A DNA stretch of 64,000 nucleotides from an uncultured Anaerolineae bacterium (GCA_905479495.1 CAJQMR010000002.1:62001-126000); one strand, 5' to 3'; positions 15,101-24,118 are shown, counted from the stretch's first letter. The notes: a model not told the origin generated them from the sequence alone. Translations and numbers: made by a program.

Positions 15101-16588
15101 ATGTTACGCTCACTGCGCAGCCGTCTGCTGCTTTCCTACGCATTTCTCGTCGTGGTGACCCTGTTTGTGGTCTCCCTGGCACTGGTGGCTCTGGGGCTTC
15201 AACCTCGGCTGCGCTTTCAGCCAGCTTTGCAGCGGCTGGACATTGTTAGCCGGGCCAGTCGCAATGATGTTATTCGCCTTCAGGCTAGTGGGGCCGATCA
15301 GGAGAACTTTTTGCAGGCGCTTCTGCAAACATTGACAGATACGGCCGAAGCCAACGACGTTCGTGCGCTCATTGCCACCGCCAATAATGCCGAAATTATC
15401 TTTGACTCAGACCCTTCCCAGAGCCTGGTCGGGGTCAGGATTGAAGGCGTTGAGCTGCCGCGCGATTCTTTGCCCACAACCGATCCCAATACAATTGCTG
15501 TCCGCTTTGAAGACCCGAACGGAAATCGTTGGCTGGTTTACACGCGGGCAATTTCTAGCAGCGGCTTTGGGCGCTGGGTTGTGGTGTATGCCGTGCCGGA
15601 GCCGGGGCCAATGGCCCTGCTGCGCGAGTTGGGCTTTGGTGCGGCTTTTGTGCGGGCTGGGCTGGTGGGGGTGCTGTTTGCCGTGCTGCTGGCTTGGCTC
15701 ATTGCGCGTTCTGTGGCTCGACCGTTGCAGCGTATGGCGGGAGCAGCCGAAGCGATTGCTCTGGGAGAATATGAACAGCAGCTACCTCTGGAAGGGCCAG
15801 AAGAGGTGGTGCGCGTTGCGGAGAGCTTTAACAGCATGTCGGCGCAGGTGACAGCCACGCGGCAGGCGCAGCGCGATTTTGTGGCCAACGTTTCTCACGA
15901 TTTAAAGACACCGGTCACGTCGATTCAGGGGTGGAGCCAGGCGCTTTTGGACGGTACGGCCGTTTCTACCGAAGACCAGATGCACGCAGCCAACATTATC
16001 TACGGTGAGGCGGAGCGGATGGGGCGCATGGTGGCCCAACTGCTGGATTTGGCCAAGATTGAATCGGGACAGCTGGCGCTGAACCGTACTATGTTGGATT
16101 TGGCCGAAGTTTGTACGGCCGTTCGCCAAAACATGCTGCCACGCGCCCAAGCTCACCAGATTCACCTGACGTTTGAGGCAGAGCCCACGCCGCCCATCTG
16201 GGGCGATTATGATCGGCTGATTCAGGTGGTGTCTAATCTGGTGGAGAATAGTTTGAATCACACACCAGCAGGTGGTAGAGTGCATTTGATGGTACGGCCG
16301 TATGGTGACAAAGCCGTGGAGTTTACCGTGCAAGATACGGGCAAGGGGATGCCGCCGGAGCAGCTGGATCGCATTTTTGAGCGGTTTTATCAGGTAGAGA
16401 AATCGCGCGTGCGTGAAGGTGGGCGAAGCGGAACAGGGTTGGGCTTGTCGATTGTGCAGGAATTGGTGCTGCTGCATCATGGAAAGATTCAGGCCCGCAG
16501 TAAAGAAGGTGAAGGCAGCCAGTTCACCGTTCGCTTACCCATCGCCCAGGATGCAGAACCTTCTACCATCATCGGCCGCAGCAAATAA
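15101..16588 (+). CDS. Membrane sensor histidine kinase
   Basis: 495 residues: TM1 about 9-33, an extracytoplasmic sensor of about 140 residues, and TM2 about 178-203. A HAMP domain follows (ARSVARPLQRMAGAAEAIALGEYEQ), then HisKA with His266 (FVANVSHDLKTPVTSIQGW). The HATPase has its N box at NLVENSLNHTP (379-389), G1 DTGKGMP (412-418) and G2 GTGLGLS (444-450). Layout matches VanS/ResE-type kinases that phosphorylate OmpR-type regulators. The partner is presumably the regulator at 14225. The sensor region has no recognised fold, so the signal is unknown. A strong terminator (16591-16615) follows the stop. Confidence 0.93.
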   Translation: MLRSLRSRLLLSYAFLVVVTLFVVSLALVALGLQPRLRFQPALQRLDIVSRASRNDVIRLQASGADQENFLQALLQTLTDTAEANDVRALIATANNAEIIFDSDPSQSLVGVRIEGVELPRDSLPTTDPNTIAVRFEDPNGNRWLVYTRAISSSGFGRWVVVYAVPEPGPMALLRELGFGAAFVRAGLVGVLFAVLLAWLIARSVARPLQRMAGAAEAIALGEYEQQLPLEGPEEVVRVAESFNSMSAQVTATRQAQRDFVANVSHDLKTPVTSIQGWSQALLDGTAVSTEDQMHAANIIYGEAERMGRMVAQLLDLAKIESGQLALNRTMLDLAEVCTAVRQNMLPRAQAHQIHLTFEAEPTPPIWGDYDRLIQVVSNLVENSLNHTPAGGRVHLMVRPYGDKAVEFTVQDTGKGMPPEQLDRIFERFYQVEKSRVREGGRSGTGLGLSIVQELVLLHHGKIQARSKEGEGSQFTVRLPIAQDAEPSTIIGRSK

Positions 16589-16590
16589 AA

Positions 16591-16615
16591 AAGGGTGCCC
16601 CTCAGGAGCACCCTT
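16591..16615 (+). terminator. Intrinsic terminator after the kinase
   Basis: AAGGGTGC (16591-16598), a loop and GCACCCTT (16608-16615), flanked by an A run and by TTCTTC. It ends the ridA-regulator-kinase unit. Confidence 0.75.
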
Positions 16616-16641
16616 TCTTCAATTCAGTTGATTCGCTTTGG

Positions 16642-17439
16642 CTAGTTCAGTGGGCAGCCCAGTTCGTTTTGATATTCAAACAAATCTTTCGTGCCGTTGA
16701 AATCACCACTGGCAAAGGCAGCTTGCACCATGTTGATGACATCAGTTGTGGTGTAATAGTAATCTACACTGCTGGAGGCATTGAGCAAGGCAGCCACTGC
16801 ATGACGGGCCAACGCATTCTCTTTTCCACCCTTGGCACCGGCTGCTTCAACCAGCGTGCCACCGTAGGAAACACCAAAGACAGCGTCAAAGGAGTCGTTG
16901 GGGCTGTAGCCAACCCAGGAGTCAAAATGATGCTCTTGCTTCCAGTAACCGGGGGTACAGCCTTCACCACCACCGGGAGGAGGCGGGGGCGGGGTTTCAC
17001 CATAGTAGTGGCTTGGGTCACAATCACTTACTGTCGTGACCGATCCATCGTCACGAACGCGAACACCCTCAACACAGCCAATATTGCCGTAAAGGCCAGC
17101 TTCAGCTGTGCCATAACCGTAACAGGTTGTCGATTCACCTGGATACAAAATACTAATTGTACAGATAACGTCTACATCCTGGTCATCGGTTACGGTAATT
17201 TCGAGTTGACGACCTGGGCCATCGCCAGTATTCGTGACGATATATTCCCAAACAACCGGCGTACCAACTTCTAGAACAGGTGCCTCTTCAGGTGTATCTG
17301 CGTCAAAGCCATTGGTGTGTTTTTCGATGTCGATGCTGAAATTTGCTGCTGCGGGTGAAACGTTCAGCGTAAAAAAGGCGAAGGCGGCTAGCAGCATAAG
17401 AGCCGCAGCCAAAAAGCGAGATCGGGGCAAGGTGTGCAT
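16642..17439 (-). CDS. Secreted protein with Cys-rich and CTPGYWK domains
   Basis: 265 residues. A signal peptide (1-33, with FLAAALMLLAAFAFFTLNV) is followed by a DUF11-like beta-sandwich (about 35-130: IEKHTNGFDADTPEEAP, VWEYIVTNTGDGPG). A PPPPPPGGG linker leads to a C-terminal domain with GCTPGYWKQEHHFDSW and ALARHAVAALLNAS. This GCTPGYWKNH...RHAVAALLNA pattern recurs in secreted proteins of many environmental bacteria without known function. Six or more cysteines imply extracytoplasmic disulfides. AGGAGG precedes ATG 17439. It is a single gene, convergent with the kinase. Confidence 0.75.
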   Translation of the reverse strand: MHTLPRSRFLAAALMLLAAFAFFTLNVSPAAANFSIDIEKHTNGFDADTPEEAPVLEVGTPVVWEYIVTNTGDGPGRQLEITVTDDQDVDVICTISILYPGESTTCYGYGTAEAGLYGNIGCVEGVRVRDDGSVTTVSDCDPSHYYGETPPPPPPGGGEGCTPGYWKQEHHFDSWVGYSPNDSFDAVFGVSYGGTLVEAAGAKGGKENALARHAVAALLNASSSVDYYYTTTDVINMVQAAFASGDFNGTKDLFEYQNELGCPLN

Positions 17440-17570
17440 ATTGAGCTTCCTCCTGCGGTTTTCCGCAAAAAATAGAGATAATTAAGATACTGGTACTAGA
17501 GTACGGCGTGGACCTTACAAATTTTGTTAAAAATGGGATCGAAAATAAAAATTGTATAAAAATAGCGAGT

Positions 17571-18203
17571 TTAAGAAGCTGTTTGACGAACACGTTCCAG
17601 GAATTCGCTGAGGAGGATGGCGGTGGCACCCCACACTTTGTGACCGTTGATATTGTAGTAGGGTACAGTGTAGGTCGCACCGCGCACGGGGATTGGGCCT
17701 ATTTCGCGGGTGTGGGGATCTAGTAGTTGGGGCAGGGGGACTTCTATAATTTCGGCGACTTCCCGAATTTCGGGCACAAAGGACGGCCGTTTCCCCCCAT
17801 TCACCCAACCCACAAACGGATGTACTTCAAAGTCAGACGGGGGAATGTAGATGCTGGTAAGCTCGCCCAAGATCGTGATCTTGGCTGCAGAGACGCCAAT
17901 CTCTTCTTCTGTTTCGCGCAAAGCAGCCTGTACGGCCGTTTCATTGGCTTCTTGCTTGCCACCAGGGAAAGAGATTTGCCCGGCGTGGGAGTTTAGATCA
18001 TCGCGCCGCCGGGTGAGGACTAAATGCATCACTTGTTCATGGCAGTAAAGTAGCAGAAGCACGCCGCCAATGCGCGGCTCTCCCGGTATTTCTGGGGGGC
18101 GTTGCCGGTTACGGTCGGTGGGCAGCATATGATAATGGGCTGATTGAACGTCAAAATCTGGCAAAGCTAAGGCCTGGCGAATAACGGCCGTTGTCAACTT
18201 CAT
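17571..18203 (-). CDS. NUDIX hydrolase, CoA pyrophosphatase type
   Basis: 210 residues. The complete NUDIX box runs from G82 to V104 (GX5EX7REUXEEXGU: G82, E88, R96, E97, E100, E101, G103). The preceding LTRRRDDLNSHAGQISFPGG is the UPF0035/NudL signature of enzymes that split CoA to 4'-phosphopantetheine and 3',5'-ADP. The C-terminal part (YYNINGHKVWGATAILLSEFL) also fits that group. It is 9 bases downstream of the response regulator at 18213 on the same strand, so the two are probably co-transcribed. Confidence 0.88.
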   Translation of the reverse strand: MKLTTAVIRQALALPDFDVQSAHYHMLPTDRNRQRPPEIPGEPRIGGVLLLLYCHEQVMHLVLTRRRDDLNSHAGQISFPGGKQEANETAVQAALRETEEEIGVSAAKITILGELTSIYIPPSDFEVHPFVGWVNGGKRPSFVPEIREVAEIIEVPLPQLLDPHTREIGPIPVRGATYTVPYYNINGHKVWGATAILLSEFLERVRQTAS

Positions 18204-18212
18204 GAATGGGTT

Positions 18213-18938
18213 TTAATCGTCGTCAATGTGGCGAAACGTATAGCCAACGCCCCGTTCTGAGGTGATGTAGCGCGGACGTGTTTTATCTTGTTTATCCTCA
18301 ATTTTGCGGCGCAATCGGTGCATATGCACATGCAGCCGATCCTCATAGGCAGGTTCCAATGGCCAAAGTCGGCGCAAAATAAAGTCAGTGTTTACGGTGT
18401 GACCGGCGCTGCGCATGAGGATATAAAGCAGCTTGGTTTCGGTAGGCGTCAGACTGACGGACTTCCCATTGACCAATGCTTGGCGGCCAGGAAAGTCAAT
18501 TCGCAGTCGTTCATCAACGCGCGTTAAGGATTGTAGTGGATAGGCAAAATCCCCCATACGTTGCAGCACGCGCTTGACGCGGGCGGTGAGCTCGCCGGGG
18601 TTGAATGGCTTAATGATGTAATCTTCGGCGTGTTCTTCTAGCCCTTCAACGACGGTCGATTCTTCGTTTACGGCCGTTAGCATAATAACCGGCAAGTCAC
18701 TGAATTGGTGTACGGTACGGCAAAACTCAAAGCCGCTCATGCCTGGTGGCATGTGAATATCTACAATGGCCATGTGGGGCAGCCCGTGCTGGGTGATCAT
18801 CGACAATGCTTCTTCGCCGGAACCAGCGGTCATTACCGTGTAGCCCGTCTGTTCCAAGGCATGGCTTACAATGCGCAAATTAAATGGATCGTCGTCTACG
18901 GCCAAAATTCGATGGTTAATATTGTCAGACTCAGTCAT
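18213..18938 (-). CDS. Orphan response regulator, winged-helix (twin 1)
   Basis: 241 residues. A receiver domain has D60 (AIVDIHMPPGMSG), T88 and K110, and a winged-helix output domain occupies about 140-238. GAGG lies about 7 bases before ATG 18938. No kinase gene is adjacent. It is a close paralogue of the regulator at 19067: receiver landmark residues are at identical positions (D60, T88, K110), and both share GLPH, MPxGMxG and FAYPL blocks. The receiver carries extra residues after the phosphorylation site (PPGMSG) compared with typical OmpR. Targets unknown. Confidence 0.9.
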   Translation of the reverse strand: MTESDNINHRILAVDDDPFNLRIVSHALEQTGYTVMTAGSGEEALSMITQHGLPHMAIVDIHMPPGMSGFEFCRTVHQFSDLPVIMLTAVNEESTVVEGLEEHAEDYIIKPFNPGELTARVKRVLQRMGDFAYPLQSLTRVDERLRIDFPGRQALVNGKSVSLTPTETKLLYILMRSAGHTVNTDFILRRLWPLEPAYEDRLHVHMHRLRRKIEDKQDKTRPRYITSERGVGYTFRHIDDD

Positions 18939-19066
18939 GAAAAAGCCTCAAAAATCTGGAGGAATATCAGGAAAATACACAAGGTTTGTATTATAAGAAT
19001 TTTCGCCCGATTTAAAATTAACTGGTTTATAGTTTGGCTCAACCCGATGTATAAACCAGTGCACCC

Positions 19067-19789
19067 TTATGTTTTGTCGGGCAAAAAAGAATAACCCTTG
19101 CGTCGTTTGGAAACAACATAGCGCGTCCCACCCTTTTTTCGCTCAATTTTGCTGCGCAGACGATGGACATAAACGCGCAGCCGGTCTTCATCGGCAAAAT
19201 CACTATCGGCGGGCCAAAGGCGACGCAGCATAAAGTCTGTGCTGACTACTTTGCCTTTCTGGCGCATGAGAATATAGAGCAGCTTGGCTTCGGTGGGCGT
19301 TAATCCGACCTCTTCACCTTGTACAACGGCCGTTTGCTTGGCAAAGTTTACCGAAAGATTGTCATCGACCTGCACGAATTGGGCCAGAGGGTAGGCAAAA
19401 TTGCCAATAGAGCGCAGCACGCGCCGCACCCGCGCCAGCAGTTCGCCTGACTTCACTGGTTTGTTCATGTAATCTTCTGCATACCGGTCAATGGCTTCTA
19501 CAATGGTGCTGGTTTCTTCAACGGCCGTTAGCATAATGATGGGCAAATCGCAAAATTGCAAAATCCTATCGCACAGTTCCAAGCCATCCATCCCCATCGG
19601 CATATTTATGTCAACTAGCGCCAGGTGAGGCAATCCTTCATTTTCCAATATTTCTAAAGCACGCTCGCCGGATTCGGCCGTCATTACCTGAAACCCATAA
19701 TGGTCTAACGTGGAACGAACAATCTCCAAGATAGATTGGCTGTCATCAACAACTAAAATGCGGAAGGATTCTGCCGGAAATTCATTCAT
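19067..19789 (-). CDS. Orphan response regulator, winged-helix (twin 2)
   Basis: 240 residues. The receiver has D60 (ALVDINMPMGMDG), T88 and K110, followed by a winged-helix domain (GEEVGLTPTEAKLLYILMRQKGKVVSTDFMLRRLWP) that nearly matches twin 1. It ends in a basic tail (KRRKGYSFLPDKT). It lies 128 bases upstream of twin 1 on the same strand; the pair looks like a tandem duplication that has diverged. No Shine-Dalgarno is obvious. A signal could reach both from a kinase elsewhere. The only OmpR-type kinase in this window, at 15101, already has its own partner. Confidence 0.9.
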   Translation of the reverse strand: MNEFPAESFRILVVDDSQSILEIVRSTLDHYGFQVMTAESGERALEILENEGLPHLALVDINMPMGMDGLELCDRILQFCDLPIIMLTAVEETSTIVEAIDRYAEDYMNKPVKSGELLARVRRVLRSIGNFAYPLAQFVQVDDNLSVNFAKQTAVVQGEEVGLTPTEAKLLYILMRQKGKVVSTDFMLRRLWPADSDFADEDRLRVYVHRLRSKIERKKGGTRYVVSKRRKGYSFLPDKT

Positions 19790-19971
19790 ATAATTTGCTC
19801 AGCAAACTAGACGTAGTAGGGATAGCTGCAAAGGTACCGGGGTATTGTAACAAACCCACGCCATGAATTCCATAGTGACAGATGGGCTATTCAGAGAGTG
19901 ACTGTATCAGCCTAGCCGATTTCTTGCCTGTTTCATCGAGAAGGGAAGGGGAACGGCCGTATCCAATCTAC

Positions 19972-20017
19972 AAAAAAACAGTACGAACCTGGATGGATAT
20001 TTCCTGATTCGTACTGT
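19972..20017 (-). terminator. Terminator of the aldo/keto reductase gene
   Basis: ACAGTACGAA (19978-19987) pairs with TTCGTACTGT (20008-20017). Read on the minus strand it is followed by seven Ts (the A run 19972-19978). It lies about 30 bases beyond the reductase stop. Confidence 0.8.
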
Positions 20018-20045
20018 CTATGGATGTGTTTTAAGAGAGTGAGGG

Positions 20046-21071
20046 CTACTTCGGTAAACGGCCGTCTGCCTGGCGGGCCAACATCCATTGCGGATATTCA
20101 GGCGGTAATTGGCTCACCCCATTTAGGCGTTGCATCTGGTCATCTGTCAAGCTTACCGTTACCGCACTTAGATTGTCTTCTAACTGATCCATGCGTTTGG
20201 CCCCAATAATGACGCTGGTTACCGCAGGCTGATGCAGCAACCAAGCCAGAGCAATCTGTGGGATGGAAACGCCATGTTCTTTGGCTACTTCGCGCATGAC
20301 ATCTACACAGTCAAAGGCACGATCCTTATTCACTGGCGGGAAATCAAAGTTGGCCCGCCGTGTCCCCTCAGGCCCATTGCCTTCACGGTCAAACTTGCCG
20401 GTTAATAAACCACCAGCTAAGGGTGACCAAACCATAATCCCCACGTTTTGATCCTGCACCAGCGGGATAACTTCGCGCTCAAGATCACGCCCGGCAATAG
20501 TGTAGTACGCTTGCAGCGATTCAAATCGGGCCAAATGATGTTGATCGCTGTAGGCCAGGGCTTTCATAAGCTGCCAGGCGGCCAGATTGCTAGCCCCAAT
20601 GTAGCGAACTTTTCCCTGATGAACGAGATCATCCAGAGCACGTAAGGTTTCATCAAGCGGCGTCACGGGATCAAAGCCGTGAATCTGGTACAAATCAATA
20701 TAGTCTGTGTTCAATCGCTTCAGGCTGGCTTCAACAGAGCGCATAATTTGGTGCCGGGTCAAACCAACATTGTTGACCTCGTCGCTCATACGGCCGCGTA
20801 CTTTTGTGGCAATGATGACCTCATCGCGGGGCCGGCCTGCTAATGCTTTGCCCAGCATCGTTTCGGATTCGCCAAAAGAATAAACATTGGCTGTGTCAAT
20901 AAAATTAATGCCCGCGTCCAGAGATCGGGCCACAATTTCGTTGGCTAAATCTTGCCCTTGTTTGCCCACGACTTCCCAAAAGCCTTTGCCAAAGAAGGTC
21001 ATCGTGCCTAGGCACAGTTCTGATACCAGCAGCCCGGTTCTACCCAATAGTCGATACTTCATGTTGCTCAT
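20046..21071 (-). CDS. Aldo/keto reductase
   Basis: A 341-residue NADPH-dependent oxidoreductase of the AKR (TIM-barrel) superfamily. Catalytic-site residues can be seen: Asp in GINFIDTANVYSFGESE (with Tyr a few residues on), Lys in DEVIIATKVRG, and His in DLYQIHGFDP. The C-terminal IIGAKRMDQLEDNLSAV coenzyme loop is typical. The frame is open to 21188, but ATG 21071 has AGAGGAGAAAG about 6 bases upstream and begins the usual MKYRLLGRTGL strand, so it is chosen. Its start overlaps the 3' end of the MerR gene by 32 bases, so the reductase is probably the target of that regulator in one operon. Confidence 0.93.
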   Translation of the reverse strand: MSNMKYRLLGRTGLLVSELCLGTMTFFGKGFWEVVGKQGQDLANEIVARSLDAGINFIDTANVYSFGESETMLGKALAGRPRDEVIIATKVRGRMSDEVNNVGLTRHQIMRSVEASLKRLNTDYIDLYQIHGFDPVTPLDETLRALDDLVHQGKVRYIGASNLAAWQLMKALAYSDQHHLARFESLQAYYTIAGRDLEREVIPLVQDQNVGIMVWSPLAGGLLTGKFDREGNGPEGTRRANFDFPPVNKDRAFDCVDVMREVAKEHGVSIPQIALAWLLHQPAVTSVIIGAKRMDQLEDNLSAVTVSLTDDQMQRLNGVSQLPPEYPQWMLARQADGRLPK

Positions 21072-21447
21072 TGTGTGCTTTCTCCTCTTCTGTATAGAGT
21101 CCAATTTTATAATCGATGAATCGTCGGATCTCACACATTTCCTCAATTTGCTCGTTAACCACCTGCCGATGCGCTTCCAGTAGTTCACGCCGCTCTGTGG
21201 CCGTAGCGCTTCCTTCTCGGTACAGGCTAATGAAATATTTCATGTCATCCAAAGACATATTTGTTTTACGCAGCTTCATCAGCATCATGATGCGGTTTAT
21301 GTCTGTTTCAGAATAACGCCGATGCCCATTTGCCGCCCGGGCGATAGGTTCTAGCAAACCGATATCCTCGTAATAGCGCAGGGTATAGCTGGTTAAGCCT
21401 GTCTGCTCAGCTACTTGTTGAATTGTGTATATCGTTTCTTGAGTCAT
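21040..21447 (-). CDS. MerR-family transcriptional regulator
   Basis: 135 residues. The N-terminal winged HTH is YTIQQVAEQTGLTSYTLRYYEDIGLL, with wing GHRRYSETDINRI, followed by a long dimerisation helix (about 75-118). No Cys cluster is seen, so it is not a metal sensor of the MerR/CueR type; it resembles regulators of small-molecule or redox response genes. GGAGAT lies 5 bases before ATG 21447 (ATG 21450 is also in frame). It overlaps the aldo/keto reductase and is preceded by a dyad spanning the promoter spacer. Confidence 0.92.
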   Translation of the reverse strand: MTQETIYTIQQVAEQTGLTSYTLRYYEDIGLLEPIARAANGHRRYSETDINRIMMLMKLRKTNMSLDDMKYFISLYREGSATATERRELLEAHRQVVNEQIEEMCEIRRFIDYKIGLYTEEEKAHNEQHEVSTIG

Positions 21448-21458
21448 CATATCTCCAT

Positions 21459-21487
21459 GTTACAACTTCGAGTTGACTCGAAGTCAA
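21459..21487 (-). promoter_or_regulatory. MerR-type operator within promoter spacer
   Basis: On the minus strand TTGACT (21487-21482), a 17-base spacer and TGTAAC (21464-21459). The spacer is filled by the dyad ACTTCGAGTTGACTCGAAGT (21465-21484), two perfect 9-bp arms around a 2-base centre. Placement and wording recall the SoxR operator CCTCAAGTTAACTTGAGG. Confidence 0.7.
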
Positions 21488-21679
21488 GTCAATAGGTATA
21501 AGCAGAAGGTTAGAAATTGTTTGCCGAAGGGGAAAATCGCGGCGTTTGCTGAGAATTTGTCCAGTTAAGCGAGTTCGGTAAAAATAGTGACAAAAGTGTC
21601 TGGGTATTGTAACAAAATGAAGCCTTTTGTTTCAGAGTGACGCACGTGCCGTCCAAAATGATGTAGGGGAAAACCACAT

Positions 21680-24058
21680 ATGCTGATTGTTTATCTGGGA
21701 ATTGCCTGGTTTTTGGGCCTCTGGCTGGCCTCTGTTGTGGTCTTCGATTGGACTATCTGGCTGATCGTGGCTGGTGTGGGATTGGGTACGGCCGTATTTC
21801 TTCGCAAATCTCGTCCACTCAGCTGGGGCGCAGCTTGTGTGCTGTTTTTGGCCTTGGCCGCGATGCGGTACGGAACGGCCGTACCCACCATCGATGCAAA
21901 TCATATCGCTTATTATAACGGCACGCGCAACGTCACCATCACCGGACTGGTGGTAGATGAGCCAGACGTGCGTGACCGCTTTGTCAATTTGCGGGTGGAG
22001 GTAGACAGCATCCAAGTGAGCGGCGGAGCCCAGTTGCCCATGCAGGGTGTGGTGCAGGTGCAAACCTATCGCTTCCCCGTCATCAACTACGGCAGCCGCC
22101 TGCGCGTGACGGGTATTTTAGAAACCCCACCCGAAGGCGAAACGTTCAGCTATCGCACTTACCTGGCACGGCAAGGCATCCATAGCCTCATGTCCCTGCC
22201 CAACGTCACCGTCCTGGCGGAAAATGAAGGCAATCCACTTTATCAAGCGATCTTTGCCTTCAAAAGCCGCGCCCAAACCACCATCGCTCAACTTATCCCC
22301 GAACCGCAGGCGGCGTTGCTCACCGGTATTTTGCTGGGCAACGACAACGGCTTACCACCCGAATTAGATGACGCATTCCGCACCACAGGCATGACACACA
22401 TCATAGCAATTTCAGGGTTCAACATCGCCATCTTGGTGGCAATTTTGGTACGTTTGGCCGAGCCGTTTTTTTCTCGACGTGGTTCGGTTGTGTTTGCCCT
22501 GGTGGGCATTTCGTTTTACACGGTGCTGGTTGGAGCCGATGCCTCTGTGGTACGCGCGGCGTTGATGGGCAGCATTTACCTCATTGCCAATCGCTGGCTG
22601 GGACGGCCGAATTTTGCTTTTGCCTCACTCTTCCTGGCCGGGTTTGTGATGACGGTGATACGGCCGTTTACCCTGTGGGACGTTGGCTTTCAGCTCAGCT
22701 TTGCCGCCACGCTCAGCCTCATGCTTTACGCTGACCCGCTGACGCAGTGGGTGCGGCGTGCCCTGGAGCGCTGGCTGGAACGTGATTGGGTGGAAAAAGT
22801 GATGGGCTTGTTGTCCGAAGCCGTCATCTTGACTGTGGCTGCCCAAATTTTGACGTTACCGTTGATGATTGGTTACTTCGGCCAGCTGTCGCTGATTAGC
22901 CTGCTGGCTAATGCGCTTATTTTACCCGTGCAGCCCGCCGTCATGATTTGGGGTGGCGTGGCCACCCTGGTGGGGCTGATTTTGCCAGCGGTGGGGCAGC
23001 TTTTTGCCTGGGTCGCGTGGCTGTTCTTGGGCTATACAATTTGGATGGTGCGACTGTTTGCCGCCGTGCCGGGTGCGGCGATTCCGCTCACTGTTTCTCC
23101 TGCGGGGGTGATTGCCATCTTTGGCGTGATTGGGGTGCTGACGTGGCTAGGCAAACAGCCTGCTGAACAGCGCAGCCGACTGTTTACGGCCGTTCGCCAA
23201 AACTTCAATCAAAAGCTGGCGCTGGGGGCATCGGGGCTAACGGCCGTTCTTGTTTTTAGCTGGGGCATGACCCAGCCGGATGGTCAACTGCACATTGTGT
23301 TCATGAACGTGGGGCAGGGCGATGCCACCTTCATCCAAACGCCCAGCGGGCGGCAGATTTTGGTCGATGGCGGTCTGTATCCCAGCGTGCTTAATGATCA
23401 ATTGGGGCGACAAATGCCGTTTTGGGACAAAGAGATCGACATGCTCATCGCCACCCATCCTGATGCGGATCACGTTTCTGGATTGGTAGGCGTGTTTGAT
23501 CGCTACCGAGTGAACCAGCTCATTACCAACGGGCAAAGCTTCGGTGAATCACCCATCTACGACGAGGTGCTCACGGCGGCGCAAAGTCGGGAAACGGAGA
23601 TTCGTCCGGTGCAGGCGGGTGAAATCATCGAAATTGAAGATGGGGTACGGCTGGAGGTGGTGCATCCTGGACCGAAACTTATTGAAGAAGAGCGCAATGA
23701 AAATTCGGTCTCGATGCGATTGGTGTATGGGGAATTCACTTTCTTGTTTACGGGGGATGCCGAGCAGATGGCGGAAGGAGAGATGTTGGCGACGAAACGG
23801 CCGTTAACGGCACTTGTCTTCAAAGCGGGTCATCATGGTTCCAACTCTTCCAGCAGCCTGCCCTTTTTACAGGCGGTACAGCCACAAATTATCATTGTTT
23901 CAGCGGGGGTGGATAACCGTTTTGGCCATCCGGCTCCAGAAATGTTAGAGCGGGCAGCAGTTGTTGGGGCTGTTGTACTGCGTACAGATGAGCTGGGCAG
24001 CATCCGCGTTACGACCGATGGCACTATGATGAGCTGGCAAGCCGATCCTGCTCGCTAA
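21680..24058 (+). CDS. comEC: ComEC/Rec2 DNA uptake channel
   Basis: A 792-residue inner-membrane protein for entry of single-stranded DNA in natural transformation. Three N-terminal helices and a DUF4131-type soluble part (about 75-190) come first. The competence domain of many helices (about 200-500) has LTGILLGNDNGLPPELDDAFRTTGMTHIIAISGFN. A C-terminal metallo-beta-lactamase-like domain (about 535-790) has VGQGDATFIQTPSGRQILVDGG, HPDADHVSG (592-600), FTGDAE and KAGHHGS. AGGGGAAAA precedes ATG 21680. No comEA or type IV pilus gene is adjacent. Five ACGGCCGT copies lie in the gene, which would be relevant if the octamer works as an uptake tag (speculative). Confidence 0.93.
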   Translation: MLIVYLGIAWFLGLWLASVVVFDWTIWLIVAGVGLGTAVFLRKSRPLSWGAACVLFLALAAMRYGTAVPTIDANHIAYYNGTRNVTITGLVVDEPDVRDRFVNLRVEVDSIQVSGGAQLPMQGVVQVQTYRFPVINYGSRLRVTGILETPPEGETFSYRTYLARQGIHSLMSLPNVTVLAENEGNPLYQAIFAFKSRAQTTIAQLIPEPQAALLTGILLGNDNGLPPELDDAFRTTGMTHIIAISGFNIAILVAILVRLAEPFFSRRGSVVFALVGISFYTVLVGADASVVRAALMGSIYLIANRWLGRPNFAFASLFLAGFVMTVIRPFTLWDVGFQLSFAATLSLMLYADPLTQWVRRALERWLERDWVEKVMGLLSEAVILTVAAQILTLPLMIGYFGQLSLISLLANALILPVQPAVMIWGGVATLVGLILPAVGQLFAWVAWLFLGYTIWMVRLFAAVPGAAIPLTVSPAGVIAIFGVIGVLTWLGKQPAEQRSRLFTAVRQNFNQKLALGASGLTAVLVFSWGMTQPDGQLHIVFMNVGQGDATFIQTPSGRQILVDGGLYPSVLNDQLGRQMPFWDKEIDMLIATHPDADHVSGLVGVFDRYRVNQLITNGQSFGESPIYDEVLTAAQSRETEIRPVQAGEIIEIEDGVRLEVVHPGPKLIEEERNENSVSMRLVYGEFTFLFTGDAEQMAEGEMLATKRPLTALVFKAGHHGSNSSSSLPFLQAVQPQIIIVSAGVDNRFGHPAPEMLERAAVVGAVVLRTDELGSIRVTTDGTMMSWQADPAR

Positions 24059-24065
24059 AACAAAA

Positions 24066-24089
24066 AGAGCCGATTGCAATAATCGGCTC
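24066..24089. terminator. Bidirectional hairpin after comEC
   Basis: GAGCCGATT (24067-24075), GCAAT, AATCGGCTC (24081-24089). On the minus strand it is followed by TTTTTG, suiting termination of the small coiled-coil gene at 24119; on the plus strand the T run is weak. Confidence 0.7.
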
Positions 24090-24118
24090 CCATTTCTAAG
24101 TAAAAAGTTAGAGAGTTA

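Noticed and set aside
16642..17439. Overlapping plus-strand frames opposite the secreted protein
   Set aside because: They lack ribosome sites and recognisable domains, whereas the minus-strand frame has a signal peptide, two domains and AGGAGG.
20046..21188. N-terminal extension of the aldo/keto reductase
   Set aside because: The extra 39 residues are translated from the merR gene in another frame; ATG 21071 has a proper ribosome site.
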